Notes: generated from the sequence alone by a model not told the origin. Numbered from the stretch's first letter, positions 17,404 through 26,384 are shown. The stretch is DNA of 64,000 nt from JAXLYE01 sp046351595 (GCA_046351595.1 JAXLYE010000004.1:496001-560000), one strand, 5' to 3'. Numbers and translations: made by a program.

Positions 17404-17568
17404 CCTGCGCTCCTGGGACCGCTGCACGGCTAGCGTCCCGTCCGCGATGGAACGTCGCGGCTGCTCATGACCTGCATTGGAGAACGCGGAGTCGCGCACT
17501 GCCGCTTGCGGCTCTTCGCAGTGTGCGCACCGCTGCACAGCAAGTAGTCGCGGTCCCAGGAGCTGCAG
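17404..17568 (+). ncRNA. Retron msr-msd RNA, copy 1
   Basis: All retron RNA parts can be traced. The a1 arm is GCTCCTGGGACCGC at 17409-17422, and the a2 arm at 17550-17563 is its perfect 14-bp reverse complement, extendable by four pairs past a one-base bulge. After a1 comes TAGC (17431-17434), whose G at 17433 is the candidate branching guanosine. Then comes the msr hairpin CCGCGATGGAACGTCGCGG (17442-17460; 6-bp stem). The msd hairpin has arms near 17494-17502 and 17518-17528. CCGCTGCA-N4-AAGTAG (17530-17547) sits just before a2. A T5 run at 17571-17575 follows the closing stem and might end or attenuate this RNA. The predicted msDNA is short, roughly 65-75 nt. Confidence 0.75.
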
Positions 17569-17591
17569 ACTTTTTCGTGTCACCTTCTCCC

Positions 17592-17821
17592 TTCGGGGTC
17601 CGGGTCGGCCCAGGGCTAGCGTATGGTCCGCGATGGAACGTCGCGGCTGACTCAGACCGGCACAATACAAGGCGGTGGGCCGAGTCGCCGCCAGCGGCTC
17701 TTCGCAGCTCGCGAGCGAGCGCTTCGGCCCATCCCCGACCGGGTGGTCGCGAGCTGACGCCTTCGGCTCGAAGCGACTCGGCCACCGCTGCATCGGAAGT
17801 AGCGCCGGCCCGGACCCCGAG
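17592..17821 (+). ncRNA. Retron msr-msd RNA, copy 2
   Basis: This is the second element, 24 nt after copy 1. The a1 arm TCGGGGTCCGGG (17593-17604) pairs perfectly with a2 CCCGGACCCCGA (17809-17820). TAGC at 17617-17620 gives the candidate branching G (17619). The msr hairpin at 17628-17646 is identical to that of copy 1. The msd is a long hairpin: outer arms 17675-17688 and 17773-17785 (13 bp with one bulged G) and inner arms CAGCTCGCGA / TCGCGAGCTG at 17705-17714 and 17747-17756. CCGCTGCA-N4-AAGTAG recurs at 17785-17802. The a1/a2 stems of the two copies differ completely in sequence yet both pair, which is strong evidence for selected RNA structure. The predicted msDNA is roughly 130-150 nt, the size class of the long myxobacterial msDNAs. 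Confidence 0.8.
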
Positions 17822-17866
17822 CTTCTCTGTCCGTCCGCTTTCTTCGTCGTCGTGTCGGAGGCCGTC

Positions 17867-19378
17867 GTGAGCCTGGCTGCGCTCCTTCTGAAGCTGCGCC
17901 CCCTGGTTTCGGGAGAGCGCGTCAACTGGCCGCAGGTGTTCGCGCTGCTGCGCGGCAAGTCGGATCTGGCCGAGTACGAGGTCGCGCGCCTGTACGTCGC
18001 CCGCGTCGCCTCGCCGGGCCTGCACCGCATGGCACGCAGCGTCGACCCGCGCGAGCGGGTGCAGGCGGCCAAGGGGATCCGCCTGTGCTGCACCCGGCAG
18101 GAGGCGGCGACGCTCCTGCGCCCGCTGGTCAAGGACGTCGACAGCCACGTGCGCAGCGCCGCCCACGCCTCGGTGCGCGCGCTCGCGCTAGAGGACGTGG
18201 CGCTGCCCGATACGCGCTTCAAGCCGCCGCGCCGGCCCGACACGCTGCGCCCCGGCGGCTGGAACCCGACCGGCTGGTCGTTCGGTCTGTTCGGCCGCCG
18301 CTACTGGTACTGGAGCCAGAGCCCGAGCGCGAAGAAGAAGGGCGCGAAGAAGCCGGACCTCAAGAAGCTCGGTGTGCCGCCGCTCGGCTCGGTCGACGAG
18401 CTCGTGAAGTGGCTGGGGCTGGGCACGGCGAAGGACCTGCGGCGCTACATGCGGCCCGGCGCCGGCCCCGGCTCGCCCTACGTGCAGTTCACCATCCCGA
18501 AGTCGAGCGGCGAGCCGCGCACCATCACCGCGCCGCGCGCCTCGCTCAAGAAGCTGCAGCGCCGCATCCTCGACGAGATCCTGGCCAAGCTCGAGCCGCA
18601 CGAGGCGGCGCACGGCTTCGTCCGCAGGCGCTCGGTGCTGAGCAACGCGCGGCCGCACCAGGGCGCAAAGCTCGTCGTGAAGATGGACCTGCGCGACTTC
18701 TTCCCGAGCATCTCGTACAAGCGCGTTACCGGCCTGTTCCAGAGCTACGGCCTCGGCGAAGAGGTCGCGGCGGCGCTGGCCGGCCTGTGCACGCACCGCG
18801 CCGTGCTGCCCGACGGGTTCGTGCTGTGGCCCGGGGTGCTGCCGCAGGGCGCGCCGACCTCGCCGGCGCTGGCCAACCTCTTGTGCCGCCGGCTCGACGC
18901 GCGCCTCTCGGGTCTGGCCCGCCGCGCCGGGGCCGCGTATACGCGCTACGCCGACGACATGACGTTTTCGTGGCGGGAGCCGCCCAGCGCGGTCGCCGCC
19001 TCGGCCGAGCCGGCCGGCAAGAAGCCCGGGCTCGGGCGCTTCCTGTGGTGGGTCGAGCAGGTCTGCCTGCAGGAGGGCTTCGTCGAGAACGCCACCAAGC
19101 GCCGGGTCCTGCGCGCCTCGGGCCAGCAGCGCGTCACCGGCATCGTCGTAAACTCCGGGCTCTCGGTGCCGCGGCAGGCGCGGCGGCGGTTCCGCGCCCT
19201 CTTGCACAACTGCAAGGTCGCGGGCGTGGCGTCGCAGGCGCGCGGCCGCTCCGACTTCCGCGCGTACCTGCTCGGCTACGCCTCGTACATCAAGATGGTC
19301 CACCCCGCGCTCGGCGCGCGCCTCTTGCGCGAGGTCCGCGAGGTCCTGCGCAGCGACCGCGGCCCGACGGAGTCGTAG
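17867..19378 (+). CDS. Retron reverse transcriptase with HEAT-like N-terminal extension
   Basis: Predicted 503 aa. GTG at 17867 is chosen because GGAGG ends five bases before it and because upstream codons would run into the structured RNA. Residues about 40-110 look like HEAT-type repeats (DSHVRSAAHASVRALA), and a basic Lys/Pro linker follows near 140-170. The polymerase domain spans about 190-470 with SSGEPRTI, LPQGAPTSPALANLL, the catalytic YADD at 361-364 and a following Asn-containing block. Two retron hallmarks are present: NAxxH at residues 260-264 (NARPH) and VTG at 423-425. The ~180-residue N-terminal extension fits the myxobacterial retron RTs. It should prime from the branching G of the upstream RNAs to make RNA-linked msDNA. 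The gene converges on the next gene with a 4-bp gap. Confidence 0.93.
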   Translation: MSLAALLLKLRPLVSGERVNWPQVFALLRGKSDLAEYEVARLYVARVASPGLHRMARSVDPRERVQAAKGIRLCCTRQEAATLLRPLVKDVDSHVRSAAHASVRALALEDVALPDTRFKPPRRPDTLRPGGWNPTGWSFGLFGRRYWYWSQSPSAKKKGAKKPDLKKLGVPPLGSVDELVKWLGLGTAKDLRRYMRPGAGPGSPYVQFTIPKSSGEPRTITAPRASLKKLQRRILDEILAKLEPHEAAHGFVRRRSVLSNARPHQGAKLVVKMDLRDFFPSISYKRVTGLFQSYGLGEEVAAALAGLCTHRAVLPDGFVLWPGVLPQGAPTSPALANLLCRRLDARLSGLARRAGAAYTRYADDMTFSWREPPSAVAASAEPAGKKPGLGRFLWWVEQVCLQEGFVENATKRRVLRASGQQRVTGIVVNSGLSVPRQARRRFRALLHNCKVAGVASQARGRSDFRAYLLGYASYIKMVHPALGARLLREVREVLRSDRGPTES

Positions 19379-19382
19379 CTCG

Positions 19383-20342
19383 CTACTCCGTGCTGCGCGG
19401 GCTCGCGGCCAGCGCGGCGCGCAGCGCGGCGAGCTCCTGCTCGTTCTCCGCGAGCAGCCGATCGCGCTCGGCGCGCTCCTGCAGCAAGAGCTCGATGTGC
19501 CGCTGGCTGCGGCGCAGCTTGTCCTCCAGGCGCTTGCGCTGGAAGAACTCCGGGATGCGGGCCGCGGCCTCGCGCGCGGCGCCCTCTTCGTGTGCGCCGG
19601 CGCGGTACATGCCAAGGTGCTCGGACAGGCGCCACGGCGGCGACATGATGAAGCGGCAGGCCGCGTGGCCGGCGGCGCGGCAGGTGATCTCGACGGCGGC
19701 CAGCGGCAGGCCGAAGCTCTCTTCGCACCAGCCCGAGGAGTACCCCGCGTTCATCGCGCACACCGGCTGGCTCGCCTGCCGACCGCGCCGGATCCACGAG
19801 TCGGCCTCGAACGAGTAGGGGTGATCGTAGATCAGGTAGTAGTTCTCGTTGGGCACCACGCGGCTGCTCGGATCGATGCGCACCTTTGCCCAGCCCGAGA
19901 ACGCGAACTGCACCGGCCCGATCGACAGGCGCTCGACGGGCTCGGTGATGCCCATGTGCGCGTGGAAGTGGCGCGCGTCCGACTTGCCGATGGCGTGCCC
20001 GAGATCGAACAGCAGGTTGGCCGCGAGCTTGCGCGCCTCGTGCTCACTGCCCTCGCTGTAGATGCCGGCTAACAGGTCCGTGAACTCGAGCGACATGGCG
20101 CCGGCGCGCATCAGGATGTAGCGCTCGCCGGAGACCTCGAGCGTGCCGTGCGCGGGGTCGTGGCGCAGGCTGCCGAAGTAGCGCCGCGCGTACTCCTCGG
20201 CCTTGCGGAACAGCGGCGCGAACTGCGGCGGGACGTCCACGGTCTCGACGGAGTCGACGGAGTCGGGGGCAGGGGAGGGGCCGCCCGACTCGTGCGGCTC
20301 GTGCGGCTCGCGGGGACGGCTCGGATCGTGGCTCGAGGTCAT
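19383..20342 (-). CDS. V4R-domain sensor protein with C-terminal coiled coil
   Basis: Predicted 319 aa. The first 40 residues are a low-complexity Pro/Ser/Glu leader. Residues about 45-265 match the fold of XylR-N/V4R small-molecule sensors, ending in the V4R-like stretch with several Cys/His (NAGYSSGWCEESFG, then AGHAACRF). Residues about 275-315 form a coiled coil. There is no DNA-binding or output domain. Its ATG overlaps the stop of the upstream cyclase gene by four bases (ATGA), so the two are translationally coupled and probably act together, the V4R protein perhaps sensing a ligand for the cyclase/ATPase. Confidence 0.78.
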   Translation of the reverse strand: MTSSHDPSRPREPHEPHESGGPSPAPDSVDSVETVDVPPQFAPLFRKAEEYARRYFGSLRHDPAHGTLEVSGERYILMRAGAMSLEFTDLLAGIYSEGSEHEARKLAANLLFDLGHAIGKSDARHFHAHMGITEPVERLSIGPVQFAFSGWAKVRIDPSSRVVPNENYYLIYDHPYSFEADSWIRRGRQASQPVCAMNAGYSSGWCEESFGLPLAAVEITCRAAGHAACRFIMSPPWRLSEHLGMYRAGAHEEGAAREAAARIPEFFQRKRLEDKLRRSQRHIELLLQERAERDRLLAENEQELAALRAALAASPRSTE

Positions 20343-23300
20343 CGCAGAAGCTCCGTGTGCAGCGCCTGCGCGGCGCGTCCGTCATGGCTGTCGGCGAGTC
20401 CGCTGCAGCGTACGAGCGTCTGCTCGAGCAGACCCGCGGCCTCGGCGCGGTTGCCCTCGGCGCGCCACAGCCGACAGAGGCTGGTGGCGGCGCGCAGCTC
20501 GAACAGGCGCGCCTGCTGGCAGCGGGCGATGTCGAGCGCGCGCAGGAACAGATCCTCGGGCGCGCCGTCCAGCGGATACTCCAGGTAGGCGCCGCGGCTC
20601 TTTTGGCGCAGGACCTCGCCCTGCACGCGCAGTACCTCGGCCGCGGCGAAGCGCTCGCCGTTGGCGTTCATGCGCTGCACCGCGTCGGTGATCGTTGCCA
20701 GCGCGGCGTCGGGCTGGCCGCTCTCCAGCTCGAGCTGCGCGATGATCGCGAGCAGCATCGTCAGCGACAGCTCGGAGCCGACCTTGCGGCGCGCGCTCAT
20801 CACCGCCTGCATGCGCGCGATGCCGGCCGGCGCCTGCCCCTCTTTCGCCTGCACCCAGCCGCCCAGGAACTCGGCCTGCAGCGCGACGTGCGGGTAGCCC
20901 TGCTGCGTCGCGAGGTGTTGTAGCTGCTGCGCCAGCTCGCGCACCGTGGGCACGTCCTGCAGGCCCTGCGCGAAGACCCCGGCCGCGAACATCGCGAAGG
21001 TCAGGCTGTAGGGGTGGTTGATCTCGCGCGCGCAGGCGACGGCGCGTTCGTAGACCGGGCGCGCCTGGGCGACGTGGCCGAGGTACCACAGGCAGTGCCC
21101 GAGGTAGCCGCCGCACATCACCTCGAGATCGAAGCCGTACAGGTACGCCAGGCGCTGGTGGCGCTCGCGAAGGTAGCGGCGCAGCAGCGACTCGGCGTGC
21201 GCGCGCGCGGTGGTGAGCTCGCCGAGGAAGAAGCAGGTGATGTGCAGCGCCGCGGTGGCGGCCAGCGCCGCGTCGGAGTCCGGATCGCCCTGGCCCTCCT
21301 GCTCGAGCCGCAGCGCGTAGTCCCGCGCCAGCCAGATGCGGCCGCGCGTGATGTTGAACGTCCACAGCCCGAACAGCGTCGGCAAGAGCTCCGGCGGGCG
21401 GCCGGCGCCGCCGTCCCGCTCGACCCGCTCGCACAGCGCCAGCGAGCGCAGGAGCGCCTGCTCGGTCTCGGGCGCGACGAAGCCGCGCACCGCGGAGAGC
21501 GCGATGGCCTGCGGCGCACGCAGCGCCAGCTCACGCCCGGCCTGCGTCGCGCTCTCGGGCAGCCGCGCGAGCAGGGCGAGCCCGCGCTCGAACAGCGCGA
21601 TGGCCTCGCGCGAGGCGCCGCTGTGCAGCGCCTGCAGGCCGGCCCGCTGCAGCGCGTCCACCGCCTTGTCCAGCTCCTCGCGGCTGGCGTGCGGGTGATC
21701 CGCGGCCTGGCTGTAGTGGTGCGCGAGCAGCGGGTAGATCTCGCCGGCGCGGTGGCTGGCGACGCCGCTGGCGCTGCGCTCGTACCAGGCCGCGACCTCG
21801 AGGTGCAGCTGGCGGCGCTGCGCGAAGGCCAGCGTGTTGTACGCGACCTCCTGGATGATGATGTGCTTGAAGCTGTACGTGAGCTCGTCGGCGGCGAGCC
21901 GCGAGGTCAGGTCGTGCCGCTCGAGATCGTCGAGGTAGCCGCGCAGGTGCGGGCGATCCGAGGCGATGGGGTGGACGCTGCTCAAGAGCGGGTGGAAGAA
22001 GGTGCGGCCGACGACGCTGGCGACCTTGAGCAAGAGGTGCTGCGGCGGGCGCAGGCGGTCGATGCGGCTCAGCACCACGCCGTGCATGGTGGTCGGCAGG
22101 CGCAGCGCGCGCAGCTCCGCGAGCGTGCGCTTGAGGTGGCAGACCCCGGCCTCGACCCGGAACGCGCCGGCGTCGTGCAGCGCCGCGGCCAGCTCCTCGG
22201 TGAAGAAGGGGTGGCCCGCGGTCTGCTCGAACAGGAAGTCGACCAGCGGCGGCGGCGGCTCGGCCCCGCCCAGGCGGTCGCGCAAGAGCGCCACGACGTC
22301 GGCGCGCGGCAGCGGCTGCAGCACGAGGAGCAGCGCCTGCGGATCCGCGCGCAGGCGCTGGTACTCGGCGAGCGTCGCGGCGTCCGCGATGGCCGCCGGC
22401 GGCCGGCTGGTGATCACGAGGAGCAGCCCCGGCACCTCGCGGCGCACGCGGTGCAGGAGCGCCCACGACGCCGAGTCGAGCCAGTGCGCGTTCTCGAGCA
22501 GGAGCAGCAGCGGGCCGGGCGCGCGGGCGAGCATACGCGCGAGCAGCGCCTGCCGCTGCTCGGAGTGGGCGCGGCTGGCCACGGCGCGCGTCCACTCGCC
22601 GTCCGGATCGTCGAGGTCGAGGCGCAGCACCGGGCCGAGCAGCGCGAGCTGGTCCGCGTACTCGGGCGCGAGCTGCACGAGCCGCTCGCGCAGGAGCTGG
22701 CGCACGTCCTGGTTCAGGTCTGGGCGCAGGTCCTGGGCATCGGCCGGAGCGCCGCTCGTCGTCCGCGGGGCCGGCAGCCGGAACAGGGCGCGGAAGACGC
22801 TGGCCCAGGCGAAGTAGGCGGTCGTGCGCTCGATGGCGTCGCCGGTGCCGCACAGCGTGGTGATGCCGAGCCGCTCGGCGTGCGCCAGCACCTCGGCGAT
22901 CAGGCGCGACTTGCCGATGCCGGCCTCGCCCTCGATGAGGACGCAGCCGCCCGCCGCCTGGGCGCTGAGCGCGCGCAGGCGCTCGACGATGCGCTCGAGC
23001 TCTCCGTGGCGGCCGACCATGCGATCGACGAAGTGCTCGGGCGAGGGCGGCGCGACCGGGCCCGCGGCGGCGAGCGGGACGTGCGCGGTGATCGGCTCGG
23101 CCTTGCCCTTGACCTTGAGCGCGCGCGAGCCGCCGAAGCGGACGCCCGCGCGCGCGGCCTCGTACGACGGCGCGTCGCACAGGATGGGCAGGGCGGTGCT
23201 GGCGGCGGCGCCCATCAGCCGCGCCGCCAGGTTGACGACGTCGCCGAGCACCGTGTACTCGCGGCGCTGCTCGTTGCCGATGGTGCCGCAGAAGGCGTGG

Positions 23301-24424
23301 CCGGTGGCGACGCCGATGGCGCAGCGGCCGCTCCCGCGCTGCAGCACGGGCTGACAGGCGACCGCCGCGCGCACGCCGCGCAGCGCGTCGTCCGGGTGCG
23401 ACAGCGGCGGCAGCCCGAAGACCGCCAGCAGCATCACGCCCTTCTCGTCGACGTGCAGCTTGTTGATGCTGCCCTCGTGCTGGCCGATGATCGCCTGCAG
23501 CTCGGACACGAGCTCGGGCGCGCGATCGCCAGCGCCCGGGGCCGCGGCGGCCTGATCGTCGAGATCCGGCAGCAGCGCGAACAGCACGGTCACGCGCCGC
23601 AGCTCGCCGAGCCAGCCGCCCTGTCCCGCGTCCAGGCGATCGAGCACCGCGTCCGGCAGGCAGGCGCGCAGCGGCGCCACCATCTCCGGCCGCAGCGCGA
23701 CCCGGGCGCTCGGCGCGACCGGCGGCGCCACGAGCTGCACAAGGCGCACGCCGCCGTCGACGGGCTCGGCGTGTCCGCGCGCCGCGATCTGCTCCCAGGC
23801 CGGCGCCGCCAGCGCCACCTGACCCGGCTGCGCGAGCGGGCACAGGAGGCTGGCCTGCTGCAGGCCGGCGCCGGTGCACACGAACTCCCAGCGCCCGTCC
23901 CCGCCGCCGAGCTGGCGCAGCACCACGTCACCCAGGCCGATGCCGATGCGCATGGACAGGGTCACGCCGTGCACCGGCCGCGCGCCCGCGAGCGCCGCCT
24001 GCAGCGACAGCGCGCAGCCCGCGGCCTGCGCGACCGCGTCCGCGCTGCCGTCGTCGCCGTCGCCTAAATCACCCGCCGCCGGCACCCGCCACAGCGCGAT
24101 CAGCCCGTCGCCGGCGAACTTTACGACCTCGCCGCCGTTGGCATCGATGCGATCGATAATCTGGCCGAAGTAGGCGTTGAGGGTCGCGGCCAGGAGCTCG
24201 GCGCCGACCTCGCCCTGGCGGCTCAGGCGCTCGGTCAGCGCGGTGAAGCCCGAGATGTCGGCCAGGAGCACCGCCGCGCGTTGCCCCAGCCGGATCGGCG
24301 CGGCGGGCGGCTCGGGCTGCGCAAGGTGCCGGATGTACTGGAGCGGGACGTAGCTGGCCAGAGTCTGCAGCTCCGCGCTCGCACCGGCCGGGTCCTGCTC
24401 TTCCTGCCGCGGGGCTGCTGACAT
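20339..24424 (-). CDS. Two-cyclase, AAA ATPase, TPR protein (soluble adenylyl cyclase-like)
   Basis: Predicted 1361 aa, with GGAG upstream of ATG. Residues about 40-250 hold a class III nucleotide cyclase domain with both metal aspartates (ADISGFTALTE and FAGDGLIALW). Residues about 265-445 hold a second cyclase-like domain (RREYTVLGDVVNLAARLMG). An AAA/STAND-type ATPase follows, with Walker A GEAGIGKS near residue 498 and a Walker-B-like LLLLLENAHWLD. The remaining C-terminal half is TPR-like helices. The order matches mammalian soluble adenylyl cyclase and its bacterial relatives. Likely makes cAMP or acts as a large signalling ATPase. It is the first gene of a coupled pair with the V4R protein. 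Confidence 0.88.
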   Translation of the reverse strand: MSAAPRQEEQDPAGASAELQTLASYVPLQYIRHLAQPEPPAAPIRLGQRAAVLLADISGFTALTERLSRQGEVGAELLAATLNAYFGQIIDRIDANGGEVVKFAGDGLIALWRVPAAGDLGDGDDGSADAVAQAAGCALSLQAALAGARPVHGVTLSMRIGIGLGDVVLRQLGGGDGRWEFVCTGAGLQQASLLCPLAQPGQVALAAPAWEQIAARGHAEPVDGGVRLVQLVAPPVAPSARVALRPEMVAPLRACLPDAVLDRLDAGQGGWLGELRRVTVLFALLPDLDDQAAAAPGAGDRAPELVSELQAIIGQHEGSINKLHVDEKGVMLLAVFGLPPLSHPDDALRGVRAAVACQPVLQRGSGRCAIGVATGHAFCGTIGNEQRREYTVLGDVVNLAARLMGAAASTALPILCDAPSYEAARAGVRFGGSRALKVKGKAEPITAHVPLAAAGPVAPPSPEHFVDRMVGRHGELERIVERLRALSAQAAGGCVLIEGEAGIGKSRLIAEVLAHAERLGITTLCGTGDAIERTTAYFAWASVFRALFRLPAPRTTSGAPADAQDLRPDLNQDVRQLLRERLVQLAPEYADQLALLGPVLRLDLDDPDGEWTRAVASRAHSEQRQALLARMLARAPGPLLLLLENAHWLDSASWALLHRVRREVPGLLLVITSRPPAAIADAATLAEYQRLRADPQALLLVLQPLPRADVVALLRDRLGGAEPPPPLVDFLFEQTAGHPFFTEELAAALHDAGAFRVEAGVCHLKRTLAELRALRLPTTMHGVVLSRIDRLRPPQHLLLKVASVVGRTFFHPLLSSVHPIASDRPHLRGYLDDLERHDLTSRLAADELTYSFKHIIIQEVAYNTLAFAQRRQLHLEVAAWYERSASGVASHRAGEIYPLLAHHYSQAADHPHASREELDKAVDALQRAGLQALHSGASREAIALFERGLALLARLPESATQAGRELALRAPQAIALSAVRGFVAPETEQALLRSLALCERVERDGGAGRPPELLPTLFGLWTFNITRGRIWLARDYALRLEQEGQGDPDSDAALAATAALHITCFFLGELTTARAHAESLLRRYLRERHQRLAYLYGFDLEVMCGGYLGHCLWYLGHVAQARPVYERAVACAREINHPYSLTFAMFAAGVFAQGLQDVPTVRELAQQLQHLATQQGYPHVALQAEFLGGWVQAKEGQAPAGIARMQAVMSARRKVGSELSLTMLLAIIAQLELESGQPDAALATITDAVQRMNANGERFAAAEVLRVQGEVLRQKSRGAYLEYPLDGAPEDLFLRALDIARCQQARLFELRAATSLCRLWRAEGNRAEAAGLLEQTLVRCSGLADSHDGRAAQALHTELLR

Positions 24425-24520
24425 ATGTCTCCAGAGAACACTCTACCACCCACCGCCCGCGGCGTGGATGCCGCCGTGCGCAGGTGTAATTCGGCGCGCG
24501 CAAGGTAGACGTTACGCAGC

Positions 24521-24794
24521 TCAAGGAATCGCGGTGGCCAGCGTGGCGACTCTGGGAGTCCCGATTCCGGTCGCCAGGTCGTAGCCGGTCCGGGTCGCGC
24601 AGCCGCCGTAGCCCATGTCGCGGATGTCGCGGAAGGCCGAGCGCGTCGCCGTGTGCGTGTACAAGAGCGGGTTGAGGAACCCGACCGCAGGCTTGCCGCT
24701 GGCGCGGCGCGCGTGGTTGATGAGCGTCACCGCGCCCGCGAACACCGGCGTCGACGCCGAGGTGCCGTCGGCGTAGGTCCACTTGCCCAGGTAC
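24521..24794 (-). pseudogene. 3' fragment of a split sedolisin (S53 peptidase) gene
   Basis: Reading on the minus strand from 24789, the frame gives LGKWTYADGTSASTPVFAG and ends at 24521 after GYDLATGIGTP. GTSASTP carries the catalytic serine of sedolisins, and GYDLATGxGTP is their C-terminal calcium-site motif. There is no start codon or ribosome site: it is the last ~90 codons of a larger gene. The matching 5' part, lacking exactly this segment, lies at 42120-43596 on the same strand. Joining the two through the shared GGTAC restores one frame of about 581 codons. Confidence 0.85.
24790..24794. repeat. Left GGTAC junction of the island
   Basis: GGTAC lies exactly where sedolisin coding similarity ends. 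The same five bases occur at the other junction (42120-42124). Compatible with a 5-bp target-site duplication or with microhomology-mediated insertion. Confidence 0.6.
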
Positions 24795-25004
24795 GTAAGC
24801 GGCGATTCAGCCCTGGCTCCGGTTCCCTACACCGCGTGCAAAAGAGGCCGGAACGGAGTCCGTGCGGACACTACGCAAGTAAGGACTGAAGGGACTGGAG
24901 GGACTCCCGGGGGCGGCGCGGCTGCTTTTCTGTCGGCGGAGGTGGTACGATGAGGCCGCGCACTGCGGACGGCGGGGGCGCTCAGGTCTTATTCGGAGTC
25001 AGAT
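24795..25004. other. Left end of the island, no gene seen
   Basis: About 210 bp between the junction and the EF-hand gene. It holds no open frame with a ribosome site and no terminal repeat that I can match to the right end of the block. Confidence 0.5.
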
Positions 25005-26276
25005 ATGCCAAGTGACACGGAGAATCCCAATCTGACGTTCGCCCGGAACTGGACGACCGGCGGCCCGATCGAGCTCGAGAGCCTCAGCGGCTCGCGCGCG
25101 ACGATCCTCGCTGAGGCCGATCGGAACCACGACGGCGTGGTCACCATGCGTGAGGCCCGGGATCGGCTGATCGTGAGCAGCCGCGTGCTCTCGGACCCCG
25201 CCGCGCAGACGTTCGAGGCGGAGCTGGAGCTGTTCCTGCTGGAGCGGACCGGGCACGCGGTCGATCTGACGGGGCCGGGCGGCACGGGCCGGTCCCGCAT
25301 CCTGTACATCCAGCTCAATAACGTGAGGAACCAGAAGCTGCGGGAGGAGCAGGATCTGCTGCGGATCGCGCAGCGGGATCCGGACCGGCCCGTGCTGGAC
25401 ACCCTGAACCTGACCCGGGAGTTCAACACCAACGGCGACGTCGCGGCTGCGACCGCCGCCTTCCGGGGCGCGCTGTGCCGCTACTTCGACGGGCTGATCG
25501 CGCACGGGCAGCGCATGAGCGGCTTCGTCCTGTCCGGGCACAGCAACGGGACGGCGATGCTGCAGGAGACCGCGGACCACCTGTACTACGCGAACCTGGA
25601 GCCGCGCGCGGTGCTGCGCGAGCTGCGTGCCGGGAGCCCGGCGTATCGGGCGCTCATGGACGGGTGCGAGAAGGTGGCGGCGCTCGCGTGCTTCCAGGGC
25701 AGCGCGCTGAACGAGTGGGCGGAGATCTTCCCGAACGCGGCGCTGGCCGGGACGCGGATGTTCGCACCGCTCAGCAGCTCCCCGGCCTCGGCGGCGCTGT
25801 TCGATCAGGCGGCCACTGCGCACCAGATCCTCGAGGACGCGGCCGGTGACACCGCGTCGGCGCGGCGGGTCGCGGCGAGCGTGCCGTACAGCGCCGCGCT
25901 GCGGTCCTCGGAGCCGTCGCTGCATGTGCCGATCCAGCATGACGAGGTGCGCGCCAAGGCGCGGGCCCAGCTCGCGGCCGCCGAGAGCGAGTACCGGCGC
26001 CTCGAAGCCGAGATCCGCCAGATCCGCAGCAAGGGCGCCGCCGGCTTCTCCCAGAGCCTGCTCGATCGCGCGTACGCGGTCGCGAACACGTACTATCTGG
26101 CCCTGACCGATCTCTGGATCGCCGAGGGGCGGCCCGGTGGGGAGGGCGGCGCGGAGGCGCACCGGCTGGCGCAGGCGCAGTTCGAGGTCCACGACCTGTT
26201 CGCGATCCGCAAGCACCTGCCGCGGCCGGATGTGCCGAGCGGCGTGGAGCCTACGATCCAGACCTCGTACGCCTAG
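25005..26276 (+). CDS. EF-hand protein with a GHSNG motif, function unknown
   Basis: Predicted 423 aa, with GGAG six bases before the ATG. Residues about 40-53 form a canonical EF-hand loop (DRNHDGVVTMRE), so it probably binds calcium. Around residue 182 there is FVLSGHSNGTAML, which looks like a hydrolase nucleophile elbow (G-x-S-x-G) after a beta strand. A complete triad is not obvious. Residues about 310-350 form a helical, probably coiled-coil segment. No signal peptide, so it seems cytosolic. First gene inside the island; no close family recognised. Confidence 0.65.
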   Translation: MPSDTENPNLTFARNWTTGGPIELESLSGSRATILAEADRNHDGVVTMREARDRLIVSSRVLSDPAAQTFEAELELFLLERTGHAVDLTGPGGTGRSRILYIQLNNVRNQKLREEQDLLRIAQRDPDRPVLDTLNLTREFNTNGDVAAATAAFRGALCRYFDGLIAHGQRMSGFVLSGHSNGTAMLQETADHLYYANLEPRAVLRELRAGSPAYRALMDGCEKVAALACFQGSALNEWAEIFPNAALAGTRMFAPLSSSPASAALFDQAATAHQILEDAAGDTASARRVAASVPYSAALRSSEPSLHVPIQHDEVRAKARAQLAAAESEYRRLEAEIRQIRSKGAAGFSQSLLDRAYAVANTYYLALTDLWIAEGRPGGEGGAEAHRLAQAQFEVHDLFAIRKHLPRPDVPSGVEPTIQTSYA

Positions 26277-26315
26277 CAGCCGGCGCGAGCGCGCGGCCCG
26301 GAGCTCCGGGCCCGA

Positions 26316-26384
26316 GGCGGAGAGGAAAGGGAAAAGGAAAGGAAATGGAAAGGGAAGAGGGGCGGGGGAGGAGGGAGCGGCGGC
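26316..26384 (+). repeat. Purine-only-rich tract between convergent genes
   Basis: About 70 bp made almost entirely of G and A (GGAAAGGGAAAAGGAAAGG and similar), in the convergent gap after the EF-hand gene. It is a strand-asymmetric polypurine run capable of triplex formation and may affect transcription termination. Confidence 0.7.

Noticed and set aside
17675..17866. Longer N-terminus for the reverse transcriptase
   Set aside because: These codons coincide with the paired arms of retron RNA copy 2, and the GTG at 17867 has a good ribosome site.
21014..24067. Plus-strand open frame of about 1000 codons
   Set aside because: Antisense shadow of the cyclase/AAA gene, whose domains are clear; the composition is Arg/Gln/Leu/Ala-rich without motifs.
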